DNA from: Desulfurobacterium indicum
GTDB lineage: Bacteria; Aquificota; Aquificia; Desulfurobacteriales; Desulfurobacteriaceae
Reading direction: 5' to 3'
Assembly (NCBI RefSeq): GCF_001968985.1
Contig: NZ_MOEN01000002.1
Location: 40,799 to 104,798, forward strand
DNA length: 64,000 nt
A program made the position numbers and the translations under genes. Below are positions 24,546 through 33,965 of the stretch, one piece after another; within the stretch, counting starts at the first letter, position 1, and every line of letters begins with the position of its first letter. The notes under the pieces are model-generated. The model had not been told where the DNA came from and ran no database searches. It saw only the letters and a program-made list of their open reading frames with translations.

Positions 24546-26446
24546 GAAAATTATTAAATATATTAACGGCAGTACCTCTATTGACCGGAACGGTTTATGC
24601 CGGGGCAATTTCAAATGTTAATCTTGTAAATCTGGATAATCAACTCAGAATTACCCTATTGACAGATGAGCAGTGTAAGGTTTTAGAAGAAAAAGCAGGA
24701 GATATTTATAACCTTTATCTTAAAAATTGTAAAATCGACAGCAGAAAAGTTTTTGGGAAACAGGATGACTTAGTTAGGTTGATAGATATAATTCCAGAGA
24801 ATGACGGAACGTTGGTAAAGATAGTTCCGGTTGGTAAGGTGAAAATATCTTATACATCTTATCCTAAAGCTACTACAATTGTCGTATCTCCTCAATCCCT
24901 TGTGGCTCCTGTAGTTAAAACGACAGATGAAGGTGTTAATATTACTGTTAACGGTGATGTTGATTTTTCAATATCAAAGTCTGACAAAAAGATAATTCTT
25001 TCCTCTGATGGAGCGGTGCTTAAAACGATGGAGAAAAAGGTTTCTTCTCCTTACATTGATAAAGTATCAACATATTCTACGGGGACCAAATCTTATATCA
25101 TTATTTCTCTGAAAACGGATATCCCCGCTCAGGTTATGAAAGTAGGAGATACTTATGAAATAAAATTCTTAAGACCTGTTGAGACTGCAAACACAAATAT
25201 TGCTAATAAAAAAATAAAGCTGGATTTCACAAATGCAAATGTTAGGACAGTTGTTAGAGCCATTGCAGATACGGTAGGTATCAATGTCGTTTTCGATCCT
25301 GAGGTAAAAGGAACAGTTTCCGTTAGATTTTTGACGCCGGTTGATTGGCAGGAAGCACTTAAAGCCGTTCTTGAACCTTTAGGATTTACTTATGTGAAGC
25401 AGGATGATTATTTAAGGATAGCTTCTAAAAAACGTTTGATGGAAGAGACAGCATATGAGCCTGTTCATACTTATATAGTTCCACTTAATTATGCTTATGC
25501 TTCAGAGGTTGCAAAGGTAATAAAAGCTTATTTGGGTGCAGAAACAGGCAAAGGTAAGAAAGCTGCAACTAAGGAGCTGGTTGAGGTTGATGACAGGACA
25601 AACAGCCTGATTTTAAAAGTAACGAAAGAACATTATAATAAAATAATGGAAATAATTAAAAATACTGATAAGATAACCAAGCAGGTTTCTATTGAAGCGA
25701 AAATAGTACTTGTCAGTTCTAATTTTGAAAGAGATTTGGGTATTAAATGGGGTTTGAATTTTTATTATACCAATCATTTGACTTATCCAGCTCATGAAGA
25801 GGCTCTTAAAAACACTTTTTCTTCAAGTGCAAACATTGCTCCTATTGATGTTGAAGGTAGTCCATATTCTATAGCCCTGGGCGTTCTTAATCATCAGGAG
25901 ACTTTAAGGGCTGAATTGGCATTGCAGGCTTCTCAGCTAAACGGTGATGGTAAATTGGTATCTCAGCCTAAAGTTATAACTTTGGATAATAAAGAGGCTA
26001 CCATAGAGCAGGGTATGGAGATTCCTTATAAAGTAATAGACGAGAATGGGAACATTTCTACAGAGTTTAAGAAAGCTTCTCTTATTCTTAAAGTTAAACC
26101 GCATGTAACAAATGATAATAAGATAGTTCTTGATCTTGAAATTAGAAAAGATAAGCCTAACTATGATTATATCTCTTACACCGGAAACACTGAGCCTGCG
26201 ATAGATACAAGAAGTGTGAAAACACAAATTATGGTTAATAACGGAGATACGCTTGTTATAGGTGGTATATATGAACAGGAGAAGTCTAAAAGTACGGCAG
26301 GTGTGCCTCTCCTTTCAAGGATTCCTCTCTTAGGTTGGTTATTCAAGAGTGAGGTTATTAAAAATAGCAATTCTCAGTTGTTAATATTTATCACGCCAAA
26401 GGTTATTAACTCTGCCAGTGAAACTCTGCCTAAAGTAGAAGAATAA
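24542..26446 (+). CDS. pilQ: Type IV pilus secretin PilQ
   Basis: Forms the outer-membrane channel through which the pilus emerges; also possible in DNA uptake. The 634-residue chain has a signal peptide (MRKLLNILTAVPLLTGTVYA), AMIN-like N-terminal beta domains to about residue 210, and an STN/N0 domain at IKLDFTNANVRTVVRAIADT. An N1 domain (HTYIVPLNYAYASEVAKVI) and the secretin core follow, ending in VPLLSRIPLLGWLFK and LLIFITPKVI. The pilus motor, pilin and platform genes are not in this window. Confidence 0.95.
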   Translation: MRKLLNILTAVPLLTGTVYAGAISNVNLVNLDNQLRITLLTDEQCKVLEEKAGDIYNLYLKNCKIDSRKVFGKQDDLVRLIDIIPENDGTLVKIVPVGKVKISYTSYPKATTIVVSPQSLVAPVVKTTDEGVNITVNGDVDFSISKSDKKIILSSDGAVLKTMEKKVSSPYIDKVSTYSTGTKSYIIISLKTDIPAQVMKVGDTYEIKFLRPVETANTNIANKKIKLDFTNANVRTVVRAIADTVGINVVFDPEVKGTVSVRFLTPVDWQEALKAVLEPLGFTYVKQDDYLRIASKKRLMEETAYEPVHTYIVPLNYAYASEVAKVIKAYLGAETGKGKKAATKELVEVDDRTNSLILKVTKEHYNKIMEIIKNTDKITKQVSIEAKIVLVSSNFERDLGIKWGLNFYYTNHLTYPAHEEALKNTFSSSANIAPIDVEGSPYSIALGVLNHQETLRAELALQASQLNGDGKLVSQPKVITLDNKEATIEQGMEIPYKVIDENGNISTEFKKASLILKVKPHVTNDNKIVLDLEIRKDKPNYDYISYTGNTEPAIDTRSVKTQIMVNNGDTLVIGGIYEQEKSKSTAGVPLLSRIPLLGWLFKSEVIKNSNSQLLIFITPKVINSASETLPKVEE

Positions 26447-26449
26447 CGT

Positions 26450-27304
26450 ATGGACGGATTTTTGTTGATAGATAAGCCTTCGGACGTTACCTCTTTTGAG
26501 GTTGTGAGGAGCGTCAGGAGGCTTTTCCCTTTTAAAACGAAGGTTGGTCATACTGGAACTCTTGATCCTTTAGCTACAGGTCTTCTTATTTTATCTATTG
26601 GTAAAGCAACGAGATTTGGTGAATATTTGTTAAAGCAGGATAAATGTTATCTTGTGACCGGTCGTTTTGGCCTTTCTAGTGATACTTATGATATCGATGG
26701 TCGTGTTGAAAATGTCAAAATGAATGAAGTTTCTGAAAAAAAGTTCCAGAGTGTTATTTCTTCTTTTAGCGGAGAAATAGAACAAATTCCTCCTCCTTTT
26801 TCTGCTGTGAGAATTAATGGAAAAAGAGCTTACGAGCTGGCAAGGAGAGGAGAAAAGGTTGAGTTAAGGCCCCGTATGGTAACGATTTATTCTATGGATA
26901 TTCTCTCTTTCTCTTATCCAGATTTTTCTCTAAAAATTTGCTGCTCTTCAGGAACATATATCAGATCTTTAGTTCACGATATAGGTGTTGCTTGTGGCGG
27001 TGATGCGGTTGTTACTTCTTTAAAACGTGTTTCTATCGGGAGAATTTCTGTTGAAAATGCCGTATCGATTGACGTTTTAAGTTCTGATAATGTTGGTAAT
27101 TATATTGTTTCTATTGCTGAAATTTTGCCATTTGATAGGTTGCTTCTTGATTTTAGTCATTGTAGCTGGTTTTTAAACGGCCGAAGATTTTCCGTTCCTG
27201 TTTCTGATGGTAGATATACTGTTGTTGATGAAACCGGGAGGTTTTTAGGTGTTGGATTTGTCAGTTCAGGTATTTTGAAACCTGAGAAGGTTATTTCTCA
27301 GTAG
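26450..27304 (+). CDS. truB: tRNA pseudouridine(55) synthase TruB
   Basis: Modifies U55 in the T loop of tRNAs. The 284-residue protein has the catalytic motif VGHTGTLDPLATGLL with the active aspartate, the KRAYELAR segment and the CSSGTYIRSLVHDIG motif. It lies three bases after pilQ and so may be co-transcribed with the pilus genes. Its last 39 bases overlap the end of the convergent rqcH gene. Confidence 0.95.
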   Translation: MDGFLLIDKPSDVTSFEVVRSVRRLFPFKTKVGHTGTLDPLATGLLILSIGKATRFGEYLLKQDKCYLVTGRFGLSSDTYDIDGRVENVKMNEVSEKKFQSVISSFSGEIEQIPPPFSAVRINGKRAYELARRGEKVELRPRMVTIYSMDILSFSYPDFSLKICCSSGTYIRSLVHDIGVACGGDAVVTSLKRVSIGRISVENAVSIDVLSSDNVGNYIVSIAEILPFDRLLLDFSHCSWFLNGRRFSVPVSDGRYTVVDETGRFLGVGFVSSGILKPEKVISQ

Positions 27305-28903
27305 CTTTTTAAACTTTTCAGACGTTGTAAATATTGTCTTTTCATTTTTATAAATAACGAATCCCGTAGGTGTTCCTGGGGGTTTTTTTAGGTTTTTTGC
27401 CCTTGTAAAATCAACTTTAACTTTGCCAGATTCTTTTCCTTTACTATAAAATACGGCGGCAGATGCTGCTGTTTCGATATCTTCTTCATCAGGTATTTCG
27501 TTTTTTTCAAGTCTCAGTATTACATGAGAGCCTGGAATTTCCTTGGTATGAAACCATAAATCCCAAGGGTTTGCTACTTTTAAGGAAAGAATTTCATTTT
27601 CCATGCTGTTTTTTCCAATAAGAAGAGTTTTACCTGATGGAAGAACAATTTCTCTGAATGGCTTTGTTTTTTCTTTCTTTTTCTTGTACTTTTTCTCAGG
27701 GAAAATAGTCTCTTTTATTTCCACAAGTGTTTCTATATCTTTATTCTCGCTGATTTTATCTTTCAAAACTTTCAACCAGAGGAGTTCTCTTTTTAGCTTT
27801 TCTTTTTCATCTTTTTCGTGTTCTGCACGATTCCTTAATCTTTTTGCTTTTTTAAAGATTGTTTTTAAATTATCTTTAGGTGTTTTTGATGGGTCAACTT
27901 TAATTGCAACAGTTGCTCCTGTTTCAAAATCTGTTACTTCAACGATTTCTTTTCCGGCAGCTATAAGATGTAAGTTGTATTTGAGAAGTTCTCCTTGCTT
28001 TTGAAGTTTTTGTGCTTCTTCCAGTAATTTTTCTGGATTTTCTATCTGTTTAAGCCGGTTTTTTATGGAGTTTATCTTTTTTTTCACTGCCTTTAAGAGT
28101 TCTCTTTTTATTTTTTCTAAATTTTCTGTTTTCTGATTTTCTCTTGAAAAAAAGTCCCATGCATTTATAAAACTTAATTCTCCTTCAAAGCTTTTAAATT
28201 TTAGTTCTGCAAGGCTATCATATTTAAAAGTGGTAAGTATTTTTGGGTTTCCATTTTTAAAATACACAAAAGATTTTTGGGAGTTTTTATGTTTTTTTAT
28301 AAACTTTTCGTACGCTTCTTTGAGAGTCATCCCTTGCTTCATGTAAAAAGCTATCTCTTTGCAATTTAAAGGTGAGATTCCTGCTACATATTTATAGAGA
28401 CTTTTTTCAACTCCTTCAGGAGTTATTTTTCCGAATTTTACTTCTTTAAAAGGTTTTTTATCTAAGGGAGGGAGTTGGTAGATTTTTCCTGTTTTGATTT
28501 CTCTTGCGGATGTTTGTGCTTCCCTGGCTCTAAATAATATTTTTCCGTTCTCATCTACAAAAAACACATTGCTGGTTTTCCCTGTTAGTTCTACTATTAA
28601 GTGATAGTTTTCTATTTTGCCGGATACGGTTATTTTTACAAGATTAAACATAAGGATTCTATCTAAATTAAGATTTTTAACCTCTTTTATGAAGAGGTTT
28701 CGATAGCGTTTGAGCAGGGTTTTATTTTCTATCTTTCCTCTGTCTATTAATAGGCCGTTAGGATTGGATAGTATAAAACTTAAAATTGTTCCTTCTATTG
28801 ATATTTGAAACTTGTTGTTAGTGAAATCGTATCCTGTAATTTTTTTCTTCCTGAAGTTAGCATTCAGGTTTTCGGCTACTTTTTCAATGTAGAGGGAGTC
28901 CAT
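27266..28903 (-). CDS. rqcH: RqcH-type NFACT protein (ribosome quality control)
   Basis: A 545-residue NFACT-family protein (RqcH/Rqc2/FbpA group). RqcH binds 50S subunits obstructed by peptidyl-tRNA and adds C-terminal alanine tails as a degradation mark. Domains: NFACT-N from residue 1, helix-hairpin-helix and a long coiled coil (residues about 265-400). The C-terminal NFACT-R domain carries NPWDLWFHTKEIPGSHVIL. AGGAG precedes the ATG, which lies 28 bases inside the end of the upstream gene. The old name fibronectin-binding protein is probably misleading here. Confidence 0.88.
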   Translation of the reverse strand: MDSLYIEKVAENLNANFRKKKITGYDFTNNKFQISIEGTILSFILSNPNGLLIDRGKIENKTLLKRYRNLFIKEVKNLNLDRILMFNLVKITVSGKIENYHLIVELTGKTSNVFFVDENGKILFRAREAQTSAREIKTGKIYQLPPLDKKPFKEVKFGKITPEGVEKSLYKYVAGISPLNCKEIAFYMKQGMTLKEAYEKFIKKHKNSQKSFVYFKNGNPKILTTFKYDSLAELKFKSFEGELSFINAWDFFSRENQKTENLEKIKRELLKAVKKKINSIKNRLKQIENPEKLLEEAQKLQKQGELLKYNLHLIAAGKEIVEVTDFETGATVAIKVDPSKTPKDNLKTIFKKAKRLRNRAEHEKDEKEKLKRELLWLKVLKDKISENKDIETLVEIKETIFPEKKYKKKKEKTKPFREIVLPSGKTLLIGKNSMENEILSLKVANPWDLWFHTKEIPGSHVILRLEKNEIPDEEDIETAASAAVFYSKGKESGKVKVDFTRAKNLKKPPGTPTGFVIYKNEKTIFTTSEKFKKLLRNNLLRFQNT

Positions 28904-30321
28904 TTTTTCTCCTGTTTTACTTTGAGAAATGCTTTAATCTCTTTTCTGTTTCCTCTAATGAATCTTTCTGCTGTAAGGAGTCCGGTTTTACTGAGTTTGA
29001 CAAACGGATTTCTTAAGTTTTGGTTTGTTTTTACGGCTTCTTTTACTTCATTTTTTGTCAGGTTTGTTTCTTTCAGTGCTTTTTCAAATTCTTCAACTGC
29101 CAGTTCTTTGGCCTCATAAAGCTTCATCTGTATTCTGCTTTTAACGTTCACTTCACTGTCTCCTGAAGTTTCTACCGATACGAATATTGTTTCTGGATAG
29201 TCTGATATCACTTTCGTCTGAACACCGTCGCTCTGAGTTGACGGCATGCATCCAAAAGGTTTTAGAGAAAGAGTCATATGGGCTTTTTGGAATTTAACAT
29301 TGTATATATGTTTTGCCACTTCGAGGTGTCCCTCGCCGCCTGTTACAAGTGGATCGTAGTATTCTTTAGCAAGATTCCACAACAACTTTTGAGATACAAA
29401 AGTTCCGGCTCTTTCCTTTACGATATGCCTGAAGGTTTCAAACAGGTGTCTGTAAAATTCCTGAAGTCCTGTAAGAAAAGCCAGTTTTTTGAGCAATTTT
29501 AATGAAAATCCTTTTGCTTTTGCTTCAATAAATATTTTTTCTCTTTCTGTGTAAAGCTGGTAATCTATCCATCCGGATATGGGTTCTACTTTTACCTCCG
29601 CTCCTTCTTCTTCAAGCCAACGATGAATATGATAATTACCGTCGCTTTCTGTTGTTTGAACCCAGAATTCCCCTATCACGTTTACTATCGGTTTTGGAAT
29701 CGAGTAGTCTATTTCTATTGTTGAAAATAATTTTTTAACTTCTCTGAGGCCTGTAATTATGTCTTTTGCTTTTCCACTATTTCTGATAATTCTGAACATA
29801 AGCTCTGTTGCTTCACTAAGTTTTCTGTCAGTTTCTCCTTTGTTTATTTCGTAAGGCCTGATTTTGTATCCCAGATCTCTCAAAATGTCGGCTATTATTA
29901 CTGCTTTCATCAGGGAATAGATAAAGTTCCAGGTCAAAGTTATTTCACCTTCTGCTGAGAAGGTTGTCTGGTTTAAAAGAGAAACTTTAAGATTTTCAAA
30001 ACCGGCAAGTTTTAGAGCGTTTTTGTATTCCATTTCATACATTCCGAACCTACAAGGACCGCAAGCACCAATAGTGACGAATATGTATTTGTCTTCGACT
30101 TTTATACCGTTTTCTGCTTCTTTTTTGAGAAAATTTATAAGATTCCCAACGGTGAAATAAACCGGATTACACATACCTTTGTTGCAAAGTTCCCTTCCTG
30201 TTTTAAGAGCTTCAATGTCCGGCTGGGGCAGATGTTGAGCATCATATCCGAGATGCTCAACGGCAGCTTCTATAAGTCTATCATGAATAGGAGTTAAACT
30301 ACCAAATAGGATTGTTCTCAT
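28876..30321 (-). CDS. 2-hydroxyacyl-CoA dehydratase/DUF2229-like cysteine-rich protein
   Basis: A 481-residue protein resembling the dehydratase-like half of 2-hydroxyglutaryl-CoA dehydratase activator proteins (DUF2229/HgdB-like fold). Cysteines are arranged as Cys46-x4-Cys51 (ELCNKGMC), Cys87-x2-Cys90 (GACGPC) and a later Cys in FGCMPST, a pattern suited to iron-sulfur clusters. Relatives include double-cubane cluster proteins that perform low-potential reductions with an ATPase partner. No BadF/HgdC-type ATPase is adjacent, so the partner must be elsewhere or absent. Substrate unknown. It lies between tsaC (four-base overlap) and rqcH (28-base overlap). Confidence 0.7.
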   Translation of the reverse strand: MRTILFGSLTPIHDRLIEAAVEHLGYDAQHLPQPDIEALKTGRELCNKGMCNPVYFTVGNLINFLKKEAENGIKVEDKYIFVTIGACGPCRFGMYEMEYKNALKLAGFENLKVSLLNQTTFSAEGEITLTWNFIYSLMKAVIIADILRDLGYKIRPYEINKGETDRKLSEATELMFRIIRNSGKAKDIITGLREVKKLFSTIEIDYSIPKPIVNVIGEFWVQTTESDGNYHIHRWLEEEGAEVKVEPISGWIDYQLYTEREKIFIEAKAKGFSLKLLKKLAFLTGLQEFYRHLFETFRHIVKERAGTFVSQKLLWNLAKEYYDPLVTGGEGHLEVAKHIYNVKFQKAHMTLSLKPFGCMPSTQSDGVQTKVISDYPETIFVSVETSGDSEVNVKSRIQMKLYEAKELAVEEFEKALKETNLTKNEVKEAVKTNQNLRNPFVKLSKTGLLTAERFIRGNRKEIKAFLKVKQEKKWTPSTLKK

Positions 30322-30938
30322 TCTTTTTTCTCCGTTTCTCCTAACAATTTTTCTATTGTTCCTATCGGTATTACTCCTTCGCGGATAATTTTAGGACTTT
30401 TGCCTGTTAGTGATATGAGAGTGGAAGGTAAGGGTATTGTTTTACCTTTTATGCAATATTTGATGTTTCCTTCGAAGTATCTTTCGCATTCACTACATCC
30501 TGATGCCGGTTTTTCTCCCTGAATATTTGCACTTGGAGCAAACAGGGGAGTAGTTGCCGTTATGAGGTCTCTTAATGGTTTGAATGCCGGAATGCGGACG
30601 GCTAGGTCATTTCTCTCAAACAAATTTTTAAAGGGACTTTCCATCTTTAGAGGGAGTATTACCGTTACTCTTCCTGGCCAGATTTTTTCGAGGAATGATT
30701 TATATCTTGAAGGTATGTATATGCCGTATTTTTTAAGTGTTTCAATGCAATCAAAAAGGACAATAAGAGGCTTAGTTCGGTCTCTTTTTTTTATTTTGTA
30801 GACAGTTTCTATGGATTTACGGTTTAAAGCATTGCCTATCAGTCCGTACTGTGTGTCTGTGGGGGAGCATAAAAGCTCCCCTGAGAGGATAAGTTTCTTT
30901 ATGGTGCAAAAGTCATTTTCAAATGTCAGAATCTTCAC
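30318..30938 (-). CDS. tsaC: L-threonylcarbamoyladenylate synthase (Sua5/YrdC family)
   Basis: Makes threonylcarbamoyl-AMP, the donor for tRNA t6A, from threonine, bicarbonate and ATP. The 206-residue protein has the PTDTQYGLIGNALN motif and KKRDRTKPLIVLF. APSANIQGEKPAS completes the active site. It is the short YrdC form without the Sua5 domain. The start is GTG, 20 bases inside the DUF89 gene. It complements tsaB at 3.6 kb. Confidence 0.92.
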   Translation of the reverse strand: MKILTFENDFCTIKKLILSGELLCSPTDTQYGLIGNALNRKSIETVYKIKKRDRTKPLIVLFDCIETLKKYGIYIPSRYKSFLEKIWPGRVTVILPLKMESPFKNLFERNDLAVRIPAFKPLRDLITATTPLFAPSANIQGEKPASGCSECERYFEGNIKYCIKGKTIPLPSTLISLTGKSPKIIREGVIPIGTIEKLLGETEKKE

Positions 30939-31857
30939 TTTTCATCTCTATAAGGTGCTTGTTGTAGAGGAATATGAGCTCTCCTTTGTTGCACCTTAGT
31001 TCTTCTGCCATTGCATTACACTTTGCCTTTAATATAAAAAAGATATCCCTGTTATCGATTATTTCAAGCGTTTCAATATTAGCCTGTCCCTTTGATATTA
31101 TAGCGTGGGCTTTTTCCCACGCTTCTTTAAACTCTTTTCCCACATATGCAAAGTCTATTCCTATAAAATCTCCGCCTGTCGTTATGAGTTCGTCAACTAT
31201 TTTATCTATTCCGCTTTTCAGGGCATCTTCGATTGTGGCATCATTTAGTATCGGGCCACCTCTCACGGCGAATATAATTTTCATGCCCTTTTCTTTCAAA
31301 TATCTCAACAGAAATTTGTCAAAGACGATTTCTCCAGCATTGTCGGCAACGTAGAGAATTGTTTTCCCGGGAACGATAAATCTTTCGAATATTTCTTTGT
31401 CATAGTAGGCAAATTTCTGTTGAAGCAGGTTTTTGACTTCTTCTGTAAGGTCAAAAGCTGAAGGTTCAAATGCCTCGTTTCCTTTCTTTTCACTTTCTCT
31501 CGGAATGCCGAAATCTATGATATTGCCAACGGCTGCAAGCCTTACCGCTATGTCGAGTTTATCTTCCGATGGTTCGTAGAAAGTTTTTTCAATTTCCGGC
31601 TCCCAACGGAGTGCTATGTCGGTGTATTTATCTTTCAGAGGTTTAAATGGGTCGTTGACACCGACAATTTTTTTGAAAAGTCTGTGAATATGAGTTGCAT
31701 TGTGGCCTGGAGATTCATTAGGATTTAAATCTTCTCCTATAAATCGAGAACATTCTCTTAAAACTTTTAACGAGAGTTCTCTGTCAGCATCTATAAATTT
31801 TAATATGTTGTAAACCTGCTTCATGTAGCAAGGAATACATTCAGGGTAGACTTTCAT
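30919..31857 (-). CDS. DUF89/ARMT1-like metal-dependent phosphatase
   Basis: A 312-residue DUF89 protein. The family contains damage-control phosphatases that hydrolyse phosphorylated metabolites that are reactive or misplaced. The N-terminus has the bacterial/archaeal-type cysteine pair PECIPCYMKQ. The metal-binding core is LYVADNAGEIVFDKF, followed by FAVRGGPILNDATIEDA and a late aspartate region GGDFIGIDF. Substrate unknown. It starts two bases from purE and overlaps tsaC by 20 bases. Confidence 0.85.
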   Translation of the reverse strand: MKVYPECIPCYMKQVYNILKFIDADRELSLKVLRECSRFIGEDLNPNESPGHNATHIHRLFKKIVGVNDPFKPLKDKYTDIALRWEPEIEKTFYEPSEDKLDIAVRLAAVGNIIDFGIPRESEKKGNEAFEPSAFDLTEEVKNLLQQKFAYYDKEIFERFIVPGKTILYVADNAGEIVFDKFLLRYLKEKGMKIIFAVRGGPILNDATIEDALKSGIDKIVDELITTGGDFIGIDFAYVGKEFKEAWEKAHAIISKGQANIETLEIIDNRDIFFILKAKCNAMAEELRCNKGELIFLYNKHLIEMKSEDSDI

Positions 31858-31859
31858 TA

Positions 31860-32327
31860 TTAGCCCTCTAAAACTTTTTTCCTCATTGCTTCTCTGTAAG
31901 ATTTCAGCTTTTCTTTGAGTTCCGGGTATTTTATAGCCATTATCTCGGCTGCGAAAACTGCCGCATTTTTTGCTCCGGCTTTTCCTATTGTTACCGCTGC
32001 AACCGGTACTCCCCCGGGCATCTGAACAATAGAGAGAAGTGAATCTATTCCGTTTAGTGAAGATGCATCGATAGGCACACCGATTACGGGAAGAATTGTT
32101 TTTGCTGCTATAACTCCGCCAAGATGAGCTGCATATCCGGCAGCGGCAATGATTACTTCGTATTCCTCTTCAGCAGATTCGCAAAACTTTATGACTTCAT
32201 CTATTGTTCTGTGAGCTGAAAGAACTTTAACATCGTAAGGTATTCCAAACTCTTCTAGTGTTTTAAAGCATGATTCCATTACAGGCATGTCTGATTTGCT
32301 TCCCATTACTATTGCTATTTTCTTCAC
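31860..32327 (-). CDS. purE: N5-carboxyaminoimidazole ribonucleotide mutase PurE
   Basis: Class I PurE, converting N5-CAIR to CAIR in purine synthesis. The 155-residue chain carries [14 protein letters not shown], the LSAHRT motif with the catalytic histidine, and [12 protein letters not shown]. It overlaps the upstream FAH-family gene by four bases. Two other purine genes, purC and purF, lie near 53 kb in separate units. Confidence 0.96.
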   Translation of the reverse strand: MKKIAIVMGSKSDMPVMESCFKTLEEFGIPYDVKVLSAHRTIDEVIKFCESAEEEYEVIIAAAGYAAHLGGVIAAKTILPVIGVPIDASSLNGIDSLLSIVQMPGGVPVAAVTIGKAGAKNAAVFAAEIMAIKYPELKEKLKSYREAMRKKVLEG

Positions 32328-33109
32328 GCTTCCTCCCTTTCTTCAGTTTTTACGTAGTTTATGAGAGTTCCAATTCCTTCGATTTCAACTTCAACTTTGT
32401 CTCCGTCTTTGAGAGGACCAACTCCTGGAGGTGTTCCTGTGATTATAACGTCTCCCGGTAGGAGAGTCATTATCTTTGATATGTAAGATACCAGGAAGAA
32501 TGGTGAAAATATCATATCCGATGTGTTTCCCTGCTGTTTCACTTCACCGTTTACGCGAGTGGTGATTGGCAGTCCGATTGGGTCTATTTCTGTATTTATC
32601 CAGGGTCCATAAGGAGCAAAAGTATCAAACGATTTTGCTCGTGTATATTGAACATCTTTTTTCTGTAAATCCCTTGCCGTTACATCGTTAAAACATGTAT
32701 ATCCTAAAATTACGTCCTTTGCCTCTTCTTCCTTTATGTTTTTGCATTTTTTTCCTATTACAATGGCCAGTTCTCCTTCGTAATCTACTCTTTTAGAGAT
32801 AGGCGGAAGGATAATTTTCATTTTGTTTGATATGACTGCTGTTGACGGCTTCATAAACAGAAGAGGTTCTTCAGGGAGAGGTTTTCCCATCTCTTCGGCA
32901 TGAGCTTTATAGTTAAGTCCTACGGCGACAACTTTGCTTACCTTTGTTGGCGGTAAGAACTTTACTTCTTTTATATTGTAGATTTCATCAAGTGGTGTTT
33001 TGGATTCCATAAGGTCTGAAACGCGTTTTTCAACTAAAGGAATAACATCTCTTCCCTTTACTATTCCGAAGAATATACTGTCTCCTTTTTTGAATCTTCC
33101 GATTTTCAA
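32324..33109 (-). CDS. Fumarylacetoacetate hydrolase family protein
   Basis: A metal-dependent FAH-fold enzyme, about 261 residues. It carries [13 protein letters not shown], the metal-ligand segment [12 protein letters not shown] and [11 protein letters not shown] near the active site. Members act as hydrolases, decarboxylases or oxaloacetate tautomerases, so the substrate is not assigned. An ATG at 33124 exists, but GGAGGAGG falls inside that extension and sits six bases before TTG 33109, which also gives the usual N-terminus [11 protein letters not shown] prefer the TTG. It leads the operon FAH-purE-DUF89-tsaC-DUF2229-rqcH. Confidence 0.85.
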   Translation of the reverse strand: MKIGRFKKGDSIFFGIVKGRDVIPLVEKRVSDLMESKTPLDEIYNIKEVKFLPPTKVSKVVAVGLNYKAHAEEMGKPLPEEPLLFMKPSTAVISNKMKIILPPISKRVDYEGELAIVIGKKCKNIKEEEAKDVILGYTCFNDVTARDLQKKDVQYTRAKSFDTFAPYGPWINTEIDPIGLPITTRVNGEVKQQGNTSDMIFSPFFLVSYISKIMTLLPGDVIITGTPPGVGPLKDGDKVEVEIEGIGTLINYVKTEEREEA

Positions 33110-33189
33110 GGTAGCCTCCTCCATAACAATTAAAAGACAAAAATATTATACTCCAATTTCTCATTCTCCAGATATGATGATAAAAGAGA

Positions 33190-33195
33190 TATAAT
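33190..33195 (+). promoter_or_regulatory. -10 element of the kdsB operon
   Basis: A perfect TATAAT lies 27 bases before the kdsB start. No good -35 hexamer is seen at normal spacing, so the call rests on the -10 and the position only. Confidence 0.4.
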
Positions 33196-33221
33196 TTCCA
33201 AAACAGGGAGAGAGGTAGATT

Positions 33222-33965
33222 TTGAGTTCTGATTTTTTAGTTGTTATTCCTGCAAGGTTAGGTTCAACGAGACTTTCAGAGAAACCGTTGAGAGTTTTAA
33301 ACGGAAAGCCTTTAATAGAGTGGGTTTATAGGGCTGTTTCTTCTTTTTGTGACAATGTTCTGGTGGCTACCGATAGTGAGAGAGTTTTGAAAATTATTGA
33401 GGATGCTGGTGGTAAAGCAGTATTGACGCCTTCGGGGCTTCCCAGTGGGACGGACAGAGTAGCAGAGGCAGTTAGAAAGTCCGATCTTAAATTTGAATAT
33501 ATTATAAATGTTCAGGGAGATGAGCCTTTTGTAAAGGCCGAACATGTTCTTCCGATAGTTGAGAGATTAAGAAAAGGGGATAGGTTTGCAACAGTTGCCG
33601 TCCCGTTTTCTTCTTTTGAAGAAGTAGATAAACCTTCAAATGTGAAAGTTGTAAGAGACAGAGAAGGTTACGGGATATATTTTTCAAGGAGTCCTATCCC
33701 ATTTGATAGAGATGGAAATCTTTTGTCGGAAGACTATCTTAAGCACGTGGGAATTTACGGTTTCAAAAAGGATGCCCTTTTTGATTTTGTTTCGTGGGAT
33801 GAAGGTTTTCTTGAGAAAGCTGAAAAGCTTGAGCAATTGAGGATTCTGGAACACGGTGAGAAGATATATGTTTGTGTTGTTGAGCATTATGGAATGGGTG
33901 TTGATACCGAAGAGGATCTCTTAAAAGCAGAAAAACTACTTAAGGAGAAGTTTAATGGCTGCTAA
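33222..33965 (+). CDS. kdsB: 3-deoxy-manno-octulosonate cytidylyltransferase
   Basis: Activates KDO with CTP for lipopolysaccharide inner-core synthesis. At 247 residues it is normal length. It has [17 protein letters not shown], the [11 protein letters not shown] motif and the [12 protein letters not shown] segment. The start is TTG with a GGGAGAGAGG site. It begins a nine-gene rightward run that also includes kdsA and pyrG, which supplies its CTP. Overlaps pyrG by 11 bases. Confidence 0.95.
   Translation: MSSDFLVVIPARLGSTRLSEKPLRVLNGKPLIEWVYRAVSSFCDNVLVATDSERVLKIIEDAGGKAVLTPSGLPSGTDRVAEAVRKSDLKFEYIINVQGDEPFVKAEHVLPIVERLRKGDRFATVAVPFSSFEEVDKPSNVKVVRDREGYGIYFSRSPIPFDRDGNLLSEDYLKHVGIYGFKKDALFDFVSWDEGFLEKAEKLEQLRILEHGEKIYVCVVEHYGMGVDTEEDLLKAEKLLKEKFNGC

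Noticed and set aside
28903..28903. Fibronectin-binding adhesin role for the NFACT gene
   Set aside because: No signal peptide or surface features. The domain order fits RqcH in the cytoplasm.
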